Origin: Streptomyces sp. TLI_053
Lineage (GTDB): Bacteria > Actinomycetota > Actinomycetes > Streptomycetales > Streptomycetaceae
DNA length: 64,000 nucleotides
Assembly (NCBI RefSeq): GCF_900105395.1
Contig: NZ_LT629775.1
Location: 6,909,501-6,973,500 of the forward strand
Direction: 5' to 3'
In this document: piece by piece, positions 50,080-57,851 of the stretch
Position numbering within the stretch: the first letter of the stretch is position 1
Layout of the letters: each line of letters starts with the position of its first letter
Made by a program: the position numbers and the translations under genes
Notes under the pieces: generated by a model
The model's database searches: none
Told to the model about the DNA's origin: nothing
Seen by the model: only the letters and a program-made list of their open reading frames with translations

Positions 50080-52509
50080 GTGACCATGCCCATCGCTCCC
50101 CGTCCGCGCTCGCGCCGCGCCCTGCTGCGCGCGGCCATCGTCCCGGCCGGTCTGGCCGCCTCCCTGGTGCTGGCCCCGCTGCCCGCCGCCGTGGCCGCGC
50201 CGTCCGCGGACGCGCTGATCTCCGAGGTCTACGGCGGTGGCGGCAACTCGGGCGCCACGCTGAAGAACGACTTCGTCGAGCTGGCCAACAAGGGCGGCGC
50301 CGCCTTCGGCCTGGACGGCTGGAGCGTCCAGTACATATCGGCCGCGCCCGGCCCGAACTCCCAGTGGGGCGTCACCCCGCTGACCGGTTCGATCGCCCCC
50401 GGCGGGCGCTACCTGGTCGGCGAGGGCGCCGGCGCCGCGGGCACCGTCGACCTGCCCACCCCGGACGCGGTGGGCTCGCTGGCGCTGTCCGGCACCAGCG
50501 GCACCGTCGCGCTGGTGCACGGCACCGACCCGCTGACCTGCAAGACCGCCGCCGACTGCGCCGCGGACCCGCGGGTGCGCGACATCGTCGGCTTCGGCAC
50601 CGCCGTGGTCCACGAGGGCTCCGCCTCGGTGGCCGGCGCCTCCAACACCGCCTCGGTCGCCCGCAAGGCCGGTCTGCCGGACACCGACGACAACGCCGCC
50701 GACCTCGCGGCCGGCGCCCCGTCGCCGACCAACAGCAAGGGCGAGGTCGCCGAGGGCTCCACCCCGACCGGCCCGACCGAGCCGGGCACCGTCCGGATCC
50801 ACGACGTCCAGGGCCGCACCCGGCTGTCCGACCGCACCGGCAAGACCGTCGCGGGCGTGCCCGGCATCGTCACCGGCGTGCGCGCGTACGGCTCCAAGGG
50901 CTTCTGGATCCAGGACCCGAACCCGGACGCCGACCCGGCCACCAGCGAGGGCGTCTTCGTCTACACCGGCTCCGCCAACCCGACCGTCAAGGTCGGCGAC
51001 TCGGTCCTGGTCACCGGCAAGGTGACGGAGTACTACCCGAACTTCACCGGCGGCTCGCAGTCGCTCACCCAGCTGACCAACCCGGCCGTCACCGTGGTCT
51101 CCTCCGGCAACCCGCTGCCGGCCCCGGTGGTCGTCGACACCCGCAACATCCCCGGCACCTACACCCCGGCGGCCGGCCCGGACGGGACGATCAACGGCGT
51201 CACCCTGGACCCGGAGAAGTACACCCTCGACTTCTACGAGTCGCTGGAGGGCATGCTCGTCGAGGTCCGTGACGTCCGGGTGATCCAGGCCACCGACAAG
51301 TACAACGAGCTGTGGGTCGCCGCCGACAAGCAGGACCAGAAGAGCCAGCGCGGCGGCGTGCTCTACGAGTCCTACGCGGAGCCGAACGTCGGCCGGCTGA
51401 TGGTGCAGCAGCAGGCGCTCGTCTCCCAGCAGGCCTTCCCGGTCGCCAACGTGGGCGACGTGCTGACCGGCGTCACCAACGGCCCGCTGGACTACAACCA
51501 GTTCGGCGGCTACACCCTGGTCGCGGGCACCCTCGGCGCGCTCCAGGACAACCACCTCCAGCGCGAGGTGACCGCCCCGACCGCCGACCGCGAACTCTCC
51601 ATCGCCACCTACAACGTGGAGAACCTGGCGGCCACCAACCCCGACAGCAAGTTCGCCGAGCTGGCCGCCGGCGTCGTCACCCACCTGCGCTCGCCCGACA
51701 TCGTCGCCCTGGAGGAGATCCAGGACAACAACGGTGCCAAGAGCGACGGCACGGTGGACGCGAGCGAGACCGTCGCCAAGTTCGTCGCCGCGATCAAGGC
51801 GGCCGGCGGCCCGGCGTACGACTGGCGCTCGGTGGACCCGGAGGACGGCAAGGACGGCGGCGAGCCCGGCGGCAACATCCGCCAGGTCTTCCTGTTCAAC
51901 CCGCAGCGGGTCTCCTTCACGGACATCCCCGGTGGCGCCGCCACCGCGGCGGTCGACGTGGCCGGCACCGGCTCCGCCGCCTCGCTGACCGCCTCGCCCG
52001 GCCGGATCGCCCCCGCCGACGCGGCGTGGACCAACAGCCGCAAGCCGCTGATCGGCCAGTTCTCCTTCCGCGGCAAGAAGGTCTTCGTCATCGCCAACCA
52101 CTTCAACAGCAAGGGCGGCGACCAGGGCATCGACAGCCGCTTCCAGGCGCCGACCCGCTCCTCGGAGACCCAGCGGGTCGCCCAGGCCACGGTGGAGCAG
52201 GCGTTCGTCGCCAAGCTGCTGGCCGCGGACAAGAACGCCAAGGTGGTCTCGGTCGGCGACTTCAACGACTACCAGTTCTCGCCCGCGCTGACCACGCTCA
52301 CCAAGGACGGCGTGCTGCGCGACCTGGTGAACGAGCTGCCGGAGAAGGAGCAGTACTCCTACGTCTACCAGGGCAACTCGCAGGTGCTGGACCACATCCT
52401 GGTCAGCCCGGAGGTCGGGTACGCCAAGTACGACGTGGTGCACATCAACGCCGAGTTCGCCCAGCAGGCGAGCGACCACGACCCGCAGGTGGTCCGCATC
52501 AAGCCGTGA
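50080..52509 (+). CDS. secreted ExeM/NucH-family endonuclease (LTD + EEP domains)
   Basis: 809 residues from GTG 50080 (AGGAG 10 bp upstream; ATG 50086 also possible). A Sec signal peptide is followed by a lamin-tail-like domain (about 43-165, ISEVYGGGGNSG), an OB-like segment and an EEP (endonuclease/exonuclease/phosphatase) domain from about 505. Active-site signatures: SIATYNVENL, IVALEEIQDNNG, VIANHFNSKG, GDFNDYQ and the final SDHDPQ. Extracellular DNA or nucleotide degradation. The phosphate-regulated context upstream is possible but weak. Ends before a 17-bp hairpin. Confidence 0.92.
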   Translation: MTMPIAPRPRSRRALLRAAIVPAGLAASLVLAPLPAAVAAPSADALISEVYGGGGNSGATLKNDFVELANKGGAAFGLDGWSVQYISAAPGPNSQWGVTPLTGSIAPGGRYLVGEGAGAAGTVDLPTPDAVGSLALSGTSGTVALVHGTDPLTCKTAADCAADPRVRDIVGFGTAVVHEGSASVAGASNTASVARKAGLPDTDDNAADLAAGAPSPTNSKGEVAEGSTPTGPTEPGTVRIHDVQGRTRLSDRTGKTVAGVPGIVTGVRAYGSKGFWIQDPNPDADPATSEGVFVYTGSANPTVKVGDSVLVTGKVTEYYPNFTGGSQSLTQLTNPAVTVVSSGNPLPAPVVVDTRNIPGTYTPAAGPDGTINGVTLDPEKYTLDFYESLEGMLVEVRDVRVIQATDKYNELWVAADKQDQKSQRGGVLYESYAEPNVGRLMVQQQALVSQQAFPVANVGDVLTGVTNGPLDYNQFGGYTLVAGTLGALQDNHLQREVTAPTADRELSIATYNVENLAATNPDSKFAELAAGVVTHLRSPDIVALEEIQDNNGAKSDGTVDASETVAKFVAAIKAAGGPAYDWRSVDPEDGKDGGEPGGNIRQVFLFNPQRVSFTDIPGGAATAAVDVAGTGSAASLTASPGRIAPADAAWTNSRKPLIGQFSFRGKKVFVIANHFNSKGGDQGIDSRFQAPTRSSETQRVAQATVEQAFVAKLLAADKNAKVVSVGDFNDYQFSPALTTLTKDGVLRDLVNELPEKEQYSYVYQGNSQVLDHILVSPEVGYAKYDVVHINAEFAQQASDHDPQVVRIKP

Positions 52510-52526
52510 GGCCGGCGGAGCACGAC

Positions 52527-52563
52527 CGAGGGGCGGTGACCGGGGACCGGTCACCGCCCCTCG
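52527..52563. terminator. bidirectional hairpin terminator
   Basis: A 17-bp perfect stem (52527-52543 with 52547-52563) and a 3-base loop sit between the convergent nuclease and SGNH hydrolase genes. Confidence 0.85.
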
Positions 52564-52593
52564 GGGCTTGTGGGGGCGTGTCTTCCGGAAGCG

Positions 52594-53511
52594 TTACCCG
52601 AGGGCCTTGAGCACGGCGTCGGCCATGACCCGCTCACCGGTCGCGTTCGGGTGGAAGGGGACGGCGGGGGAGCCGGGCAGCGCGCCCTCCACCCAGCGGT
52701 CGGACGAGCAGACGTCGTGCCCGCGGGTGGGCGTGGCCGTGTCCACGTAGGTGGCGCCGGTGGCGCGGGCGGTGGACTGCAGCATGCTGTTCAGCCGGCC
52801 GAGCACCTCGTGCAGGTACGGGATGTCGCGCGGGGCGATCGGCTGGCGCAGGACGCAGGAGGCGCCGTCGGCGGGCAGCACCGACGGATACCCGACCAGC
52901 AGGATCCGGGCCTTCGGGGCCTTGGCACGCAGCCGCTTCACGGTGTCGGCGAGCCGCGGTCCGGTCCGGTCGATCCGGTCGGCGAGGTCGTCGTTGCCGT
53001 ACTGCCAGGACCAGCTGGACCAGTCCCAGTACCCGTGGTGGTAGACGTCGGTGCACGGGGTGCCGAGCGGGTTGACCACGGCGCCCGCGATGCAGGTGGC
53101 GATCACGTCGGCGATCCCGAGGTCGCTGTCGCCCAGGTCGTTGCCGCCGATCCCCAGGGTGATCAGGTCGGTGTCGGCGGTCACCGCGTCGATCTGCGGG
53201 TCGTTGACCCGGATGAAGGCGTCGTACTGCGCCTCGGTGATCGACTTCACCTTGGCGGCGGCGCAGGTGACGTCGCGGTAGGCGGCGGCGTTCAGGGCGG
53301 CGGCGACCAGGTGGCCGTAGTTGCGGTCGGAACGCAGGCAGAGGCCGGCCGACTGGTTCGGAACCCCCGCGCCGGCCGCGTAGGAGTCGCCGAGCGCCAC
53401 GTAGCGGTGGGGGGCGGGAGTGGCGGCCTGCGCGCTGGTGGCGGTCATCGCGAGTGCGGCGCCCAACGCGGCGGAAGCGAGCAGCAGGGAATTCCGGGCA
53501 CGGCGGAGCAC
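52594..53511 (-). CDS. secreted SGNH/GDSL hydrolase (lipase/esterase-like)
   Basis: 305 residues from GTG 53511 (AGGAGG 5 bp upstream). A Sec signal peptide ends near AQA. Block I is GDSYAAGAG (nucleophile Ser), block III is LGIGGNDL and the C-terminal His is in FHPNATGERV. Six Cys in pairs (GLCLRS/DVTCAA, ATCIAG/TPCTDV, ASCVLR/HDVCSS) match the three disulfides of the Streptomyces secreted lipase SCO7513/Rim-type family. Acts on lipid or sugar esters outside the cell. Confidence 0.92.
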   Translation of the reverse strand: MLRRARNSLLLASAALGAALAMTATSAQAATPAPHRYVALGDSYAAGAGVPNQSAGLCLRSDRNYGHLVAAALNAAAYRDVTCAAAKVKSITEAQYDAFIRVNDPQIDAVTADTDLITLGIGGNDLGDSDLGIADVIATCIAGAVVNPLGTPCTDVYHHGYWDWSSWSWQYGNDDLADRIDRTGPRLADTVKRLRAKAPKARILLVGYPSVLPADGASCVLRQPIAPRDIPYLHEVLGRLNSMLQSTARATGATYVDTATPTRGHDVCSSDRWVEGALPGSPAVPFHPNATGERVMADAVLKALG

Positions 53512-53861
53512 GGTTCCTCCTGGGGGAGAGAAACGGGTGGGTGGGGGTGGTGCGAGCCGGGCCACAGCTACTACTGACAGGTAAGTTACTGGCAGGTTTC
53601 GCGGTCGTCCATGCTGTGCGCATACATTTCCGAAAATCCGTCAGAGGTTTCGGAAGGCGCTCCGGCGGGAATTCCGAATTTCGCTCCGAGGAGTTTCGAA
53701 ATGCATTCCGAGACGGGGCGGAGCGGAATTCGGGCGGTGCCCGCCAGGGGGCGGGGTGCCGCCGTGAGGGTGGCGTCGGGGCCTGCGCGGGGGCGGGGTG
53801 CCGCCGTGGAGGTGGAGGTGGCGGCGGGGTGGGGGCGGCGCGGTCCACGCGGTCCACGCGG
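53512..53861. other. 350-bp intergenic region with operator-like repeats and low-GC patch
   Basis: Next to the SGNH gene the motif TACTG(A/G)CAGG occurs at 53572-53581 and 53587-53596, and between them GTAAGTTAC is a palindrome. From 53620 to 53740 the sequence is unusually AT-rich for this genome and full of TTCCGAA/TTTCGAAA-type palindromes. From about 53750 a GGGGGCGGGGTGCCGCCGTG unit is repeated twice. No coding frame is convincing. Confidence 0.5.
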
Positions 53862-54275
53862 TCAGTCGGCGGCGGCGACCCAGAAGAAGAAGACCGTCAT
53901 CACGGCGAAGAGCACGCAGGCGTACCCCAGCAGCCCGACGCCGTCGGCGCTGGGGAGGCCGAGGACGACGACCTTGTCCGGGAACCGCGGGAGGTGGGCT
54001 ACGTCGACCTCGTCGCCGGGTCGGAGTCCGGTCGGCCCGCGCAGCGCGATCGACGTGGTCGCCTCCACCGCCGGGCCGACCGCGACCTCGAACCGCACCC
54101 GGACGGTGTCCTCGTAGCCGCCCTCGTCGCCCACGGGCGTGCTCGTCACGGCGACCACGCGGGCCCGGTGGCGAGTGCCGAAGCGGTGGATGCGGAACGT
54201 CCGCGAGGCGCGTGATCCGGTCCAGTACGAGCTGCCGGCGAACACCGTCCCGATCAGCAGGGCGAGAAGGTTCAC
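53862..54275 (-). CDS. DUF3592-like membrane protein
   Basis: 137 residues from GTG 54275. Two membrane helices, one at the N-terminus (LLALLIGTVFAGSSYW) and one near the end (LLGYACVLFAVMTVFFFWV), flank a beta-rich soluble domain (HRARVVAVTSTPVGDE, VRVRFEVAVGP, LRPGDEVDVAHLPRFPDKV). This is the typical DUF3592 layout. Role unknown. An in-frame start at 54308 would add 11 residues. Weak ribosome binding site. Confidence 0.75.
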   Translation of the reverse strand: MNLLALLIGTVFAGSSYWTGSRASRTFRIHRFGTRHRARVVAVTSTPVGDEGGYEDTVRVRFEVAVGPAVEATTSIALRGPTGLRPGDEVDVAHLPRFPDKVVVLGLPSADGVGLLGYACVLFAVMTVFFFWVAAAD

Positions 54276-54526
54276 AGCCGTGCAGCCTACGCCCGAGGCC
54301 CGGTCCAAGCCCAGGGCTTTGCCGTCAACTCCCTTTTGTTGGAGTCTGGTTCATGTCGGCCGCGGTACCAGAGGCGGCCCTCGGCAGGCGGCCGGGTAGG
54401 CTGCGGCTGCCGTCCTGGTGTCACCCGGCCGGCGGGCTCCACCGTGATCGTCGGCCGCCGCGGCCTGCGGCCGCCGCGCGCACGGGCGCGGCGGCGGGCC
54501 CTGGGGAACGAGGAGGCCGGGGAACC

Positions 54527-54982
54527 ATGAGCCGTCGCGAGCGCGACCGGATCGGCAAGCAGGGCGGAGCCGGCAAGCAGGGCGGGGCGGGGAAGCAGGG
54601 CGGACGCGGTCCGGCCGCCCCGGTGACCGTCACCGTCTGCCGGGGCTGCTGCTGCGGCACCCAGCAGAAGCACCCGGGCGTCGACCACGCCGGCCAGTAC
54701 GAGCGGTTGCGCGCGGCGGTCGGCGACGCCGGCCGGGTCCGCGCCGTGAAGTGCCTGGACACCTGCGCGCACTCCAACGTCGTGGTGGTCGGCCCCTCCA
54801 GCGAGGGCCGCGCGGCCGGCGGCCGACCGGTCTGGCTGGGCTGGGTGCTGGCGGACGACATGATCGAGGAGATCGCCAGCTGGGTGCACTCCGGCGGCCC
54901 GGGTGTCGCCGAACCGCCGGGGCTGCTCGACCTCCAGCAGATCTCGGTCTCCCGCCGCGTCGGCGAGGGACTGCCGGGCTGA
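54527..54982 (+). CDS. thioredoxin-like 2Fe-2S ferredoxin-domain protein
   Basis: 151 residues from ATG 54527 (AGGAGG upstream). A basic Gly/Gln/Lys-rich N-terminus with the repeat GKQGGAGKQGGAGKQGG (three copies) leads to a small domain with CRGCCCG and KCLDTCAHSNVVVV. These are the Cys pattern of thioredoxin-like 2Fe-2S ferredoxins (NuoE/Shethna-type, (2Fe-2S) ferredoxin domain proteins). The final part is helical with WLGWVLADD. Electron-transfer partner unknown. Confidence 0.82.
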   Translation: MSRRERDRIGKQGGAGKQGGAGKQGGRGPAAPVTVTVCRGCCCGTQQKHPGVDHAGQYERLRAAVGDAGRVRAVKCLDTCAHSNVVVVGPSSEGRAAGGRPVWLGWVLADDMIEEIASWVHSGGPGVAEPPGLLDLQQISVSRRVGEGLPG

Positions 54983-55059
54983 CCCCGCCGACCCGGGCCC
55001 GTACGTGGAGCGGCTGGCCTAGCATGACCTAGGCTCCGCGCGCCGACAGGAGGAAGACG

Positions 55060-55311
55060 ATGACCACGGTCTGCCGCATCTGTGCAGGCACCGGCCGCAC
55101 CGCCGGCCTCAGCTGCCGGACCTGCCAGGGCACCGGCACCACCGAGGTCGGCGGTGGCGGCGGCAACTGCTTCCTCTGCGACGGCACCGGGGTGTACGTC
55201 CGCTACCGGGTCGACGCGGGCGGGGCCAAGCACGCGTACCGCGACGAGATCTGCCGCACCTGCGACGGCACCGGGAACCGGGCCGCTTCTCCCTGGGACG
55301 AGGCGTCCTGA
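55060..55311 (+). CDS. stand-alone DnaJ-type zinc-finger protein
   Basis: 83 residues from ATG 55060 (AGGAGG 8 bp upstream). Four CxxCxGTG motifs: CRICAGTG, CRTCQGTG, CFLCDGTG and CRTCDGTG. This is the Cys-rich zinc-binding region of DnaJ without J domain or client-binding domains. Such a small protein could bind zinc and unfolded or Cys-rich substrates. It follows the ferredoxin-like gene on the same strand with a 77-bp gap. Confidence 0.87.
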   Translation: MTTVCRICAGTGRTAGLSCRTCQGTGTTEVGGGGGNCFLCDGTGVYVRYRVDAGGAKHAYRDEICRTCDGTGNRAASPWDEAS

Positions 55312-55498
55312 CGCCGCGGGGTGCCGGGGCCGGGCCGGAGCCGGTGCCGGTGCCAGGACCGTTGCCGTTGCCGGGGCGGCCCTTCCCCGGCTCCGGACGG
55401 TGACGGTTGGTCCGGGCGGGTGCGCCCGCTCACCGCATCAGCGTAGGAGGACGCCCCAGCGGTGACCGCGTTCGCACGGACTGTCGGACGCTACGAGC

Positions 55499-57600
55499 AT
55501 GGCTTCCCTGAACCGACTGCTCGCCCGCATACGCCGAAGGGCCGGTGCCCTGGCGGTACCGGGCACCCTCGTCACGGCCCTCGTCCCCGTCCTCGCGCTC
55601 GGCCCGGGCGCGGTCAGTGCCGCGGCGGCCCCGCTGCCCGGCGGACTCGGGCCCTGCGTGCCCGGCAGCTGCCCCGTCACTTATCCCACCTCGATCAACA
55701 ACGGACCGTTCGCCGGCCGGGACAACGGCATCAACGTCTTCGTCGGCGGTGACTTCCTGGTCCGCGGCCGCGCCGCCGAGGCCGAGGGCCGCGTCGTCGT
55801 CCTCAACGCCTACGACCAGGCGAAGGAGGCCGGTGTCAGCTCGATCTACAACGTCGGCATCGCCGGCGTCGGCTCCCGGGTCCCCCGCCGGACGGCGCCG
55901 ACTTCCTCACCACCGGCGCCGGGGTCACCGTCGCGAGCGGCCAGTCCCTGGTGGCCGAGGGCGGCGTCGTCCGCCACGCCGGGCCCGTCAGCGGCACGGT
56001 GACCGGCACCTCGACCACCGACGCCAACGCCGTCCAGCCCTACACCGCTCTGCGCGCCCAGCTCTCCGCCGCCTCCGACTGCTACGCCCGGGTCGGCGGC
56101 CTGCCCCGCACCCCGACCGGCACGGCGGTCAACCAGGGCGGCCAGACCCTGTTCACCGGTGACGGCAGCTCGGCACTCCAGGTCTTCAACGCGGACTTCG
56201 ACCTCACCGGACCGACCGGGGGTCAGCAGGGCATCGTCTTCGCCGGCATTCCGGCCGGGGCCACGATCCTGGTCAACGTCACCGGCGCCACCCGCGTCCT
56301 GAACACCTACAGCGGCGGCATCAACGACTCCGACGACCCGCTGAACGGCTACCGCGACCACCTGCTGTGGAACTTCCCCGATGCCACCTCGGTCACCCTG
56401 GGCGGCACCGGCCAGTTCCAGGGCAGCTTCCTGATCGGCGAACCGGCCTCGCAGACCACGGTCACCCTGGCCGGCGTCAACGGCCGCTTCTTCACCACCG
56501 GCTCCCTCACCCACACCAGCCTGGCCACCGGCGGAGGCGGCCAGGAGTTCCACTCCTACCCCTTCAACGGCGACCTGCCCTCGTGCGGCTCCACCCCGGT
56601 GACGGGTGAGGTGCGGGTGCTGAAGACGGATTCGGTGTCGGGCGCCGCGTTGGCGGGTGGGGTGTTCGAGCTGTGGGAGGAGACCAACGGTCTGCCGGGT
56701 CTGCAGTCCTCGGGCGTGAACCCGGACACCCAGGTGGGGGCGGCCTGCACCACGGGTGCGGACGGTCTGTGCCGTCGGACGGTGGAGGTGGGTACCTACT
56801 ACTGGCGGGAGACCGCGGCCCCGGCGGGGTACCAGTTGCCGGTGAATCCGGTGTTCGGTCCGTTGGTGCTGACGCCGGAGAACGCCGCGGCGGGTGTGCA
56901 GACGACGGCCGCCGACGCCCCGCAGCCCCCGGTGACGGGTGAGGTGCGGGTGCTGAAGACGAACGCCGAGACGGGCGCTCCGCTCGCGGGCGGCGTGTTC
57001 GACCTGTGGCGCGAGACCAACGGCATTCCCGGCCTGCAGACCATCGGCATCAACCCGGACACCCAGGTGGGGGCGGTCTGCACCACGGGTGCGGACGGTC
57101 TGTGCCGTCGGACGGTGGAGGTGGGTACCTACTACTGGCGGGAGACCGCCGCCCCGGCCGGCTACGACCTGCCGGCCGAGCCGGTGTTCGGCCCGCTGGT
57201 GCTGACCCCGGCCAACGCCGCGGCCGGCGTCCAGGTGACCGCCAAGGACTGCCCGTCGCCGAAGCCCCCGGCCACCGGCGCGATCCACCTGACCAAGAAG
57301 GACGCCTGGTCGGGCAAGCCGCTCGACGGCGCGGTGTTCGAGCTGTGGCGGGAGGCCAACGGCATTCCCGGTCTGCAGACCATCGGCATCAACCCGGACA
57401 TCCGGGCGGGTGACTGCACCACTGCGGCCGGCGGCGGCTGCGACTTCAAGCACCTGCCGACCGGTCAGTACTACCTGCGGGAGACCGCCGCGCCCGCCGG
57501 CTACCGACTGCCGCCGGACCCGGTCAGCGGACCCTACCGGGTGAACGCCGACGACTGCGTCACCGTCGCCCTCACCAACAAGAAGGACGACGACTGCTGA
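55499..57600 (+). pseudogene. frameshifted choice-of-anchor A / SpaA-repeat surface protein
   Basis: Two frames read one protein. The first (from ATG 55499) has a Sec signal peptide, then PTSINNGPFAGRDNGINVFV and NAYDQAKEAGVSSIYNVGI, the N-terminal part of the choice-of-anchor A fold. At a run of five C (55882-55886) the frame breaks; the next frame continues GADFLTTGAGVTVASGQSL. Adding one C would restore a single frame of about 700 codons. The rest of the anchor-A domain (TRVLNTYSGGIN, LLWNFPDATSV) is followed by three SpaA/prealbumin-like repeats (about 56,596-57,600; ETNGIPGLQTIGINPD and YYWRETAAPAGY). The end is CVTVALTNKKDDDC, with no sortase motif or anchor helix. Either a real frameshift, phase variation or a sequencing error. 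Confidence 0.85.
56596..57150 (+). repeat. 333-bp tandem duplication within the SpaA-repeat region
   Basis: The segments 56,596-56,628 and 56,931-56,963 are nearly identical (GGTGACGGGTGAGGTGCGGG and on), and the 90-base block near 56,725-56,815 recurs near 57,058-57,148 with one or two changes. The period is about 333 bp, one SpaA repeat. Confidence 0.75.
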
Positions 57601-57632
57601 TGACGGGCGTTCATCCGACCGGGTGAACCGGT

Positions 57633-57678
57633 GGCCGGGACCGTTCTGGGGTCACTCCCGCCCAGGACGGTCCCGGCC
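57633..57678 (+). terminator. hairpin terminator
   Basis: An 18-bp stem (57633-57650 with 57661-57678, one G-U) and a 10-base loop follow the surface-protein stop codon. Confidence 0.75.
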
Positions 57679-57799
57679 CCGGCCCGGCGGCGATCCCCGA
57701 CCACGGCCCGGCGACCCGTCGCGGAGCGATTCGTCCGCGCACGGCTTTGCCGAGCCATGGTCGAACATTGGCGTTCGACTGACCGGTACGCCCGGGTGC

Positions 57800-57832
57800 G
57801 TTCACCGCCCGTCCGCGTCCGGTCAACACGTG
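57800..57832 (+). promoter_or_regulatory. PHO box (three 11-bp direct repeats) upstream of the phosphatase
   Basis: GTTCACCGCCC (57800-57810), GTCCGCGTCCG (57811-57821) and GTCAACACGTG (57822-57832) follow one another at exact 11-bp spacing. This is the layout of PhoP-binding PHO boxes in Streptomyces. The next gene, 20 bp downstream, is a secreted phosphatase, the typical target. Confidence 0.6.
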
Positions 57833-57851
57833 ACTGGGAGAGTCCCTGTCC

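Noticed and set aside
49960..52554. A minus-strand frame of 864 codons opposite the nuclease gene
   Set aside because: Translation is Gly/Asp/Val/Arg-rich without motifs; the plus-strand nuclease has intact LTD and EEP signatures and a ribosome binding site.
53611..54117. Plus-strand coding frames between the SGNH and DUF3592 genes
   Set aside because: Repetitive Gly/Arg-rich translation, no ribosome binding site, and overlap with the DUF3592 gene on the other strand.
55462..55752. An alternative start GTG 55462, closer to an AGGAGG box than ATG 55499
   Set aside because: It is in another frame that gives a short Arg/Pro-rich product. The surface protein with its signal peptide is read from 55499, although its ribosome binding site is weak.
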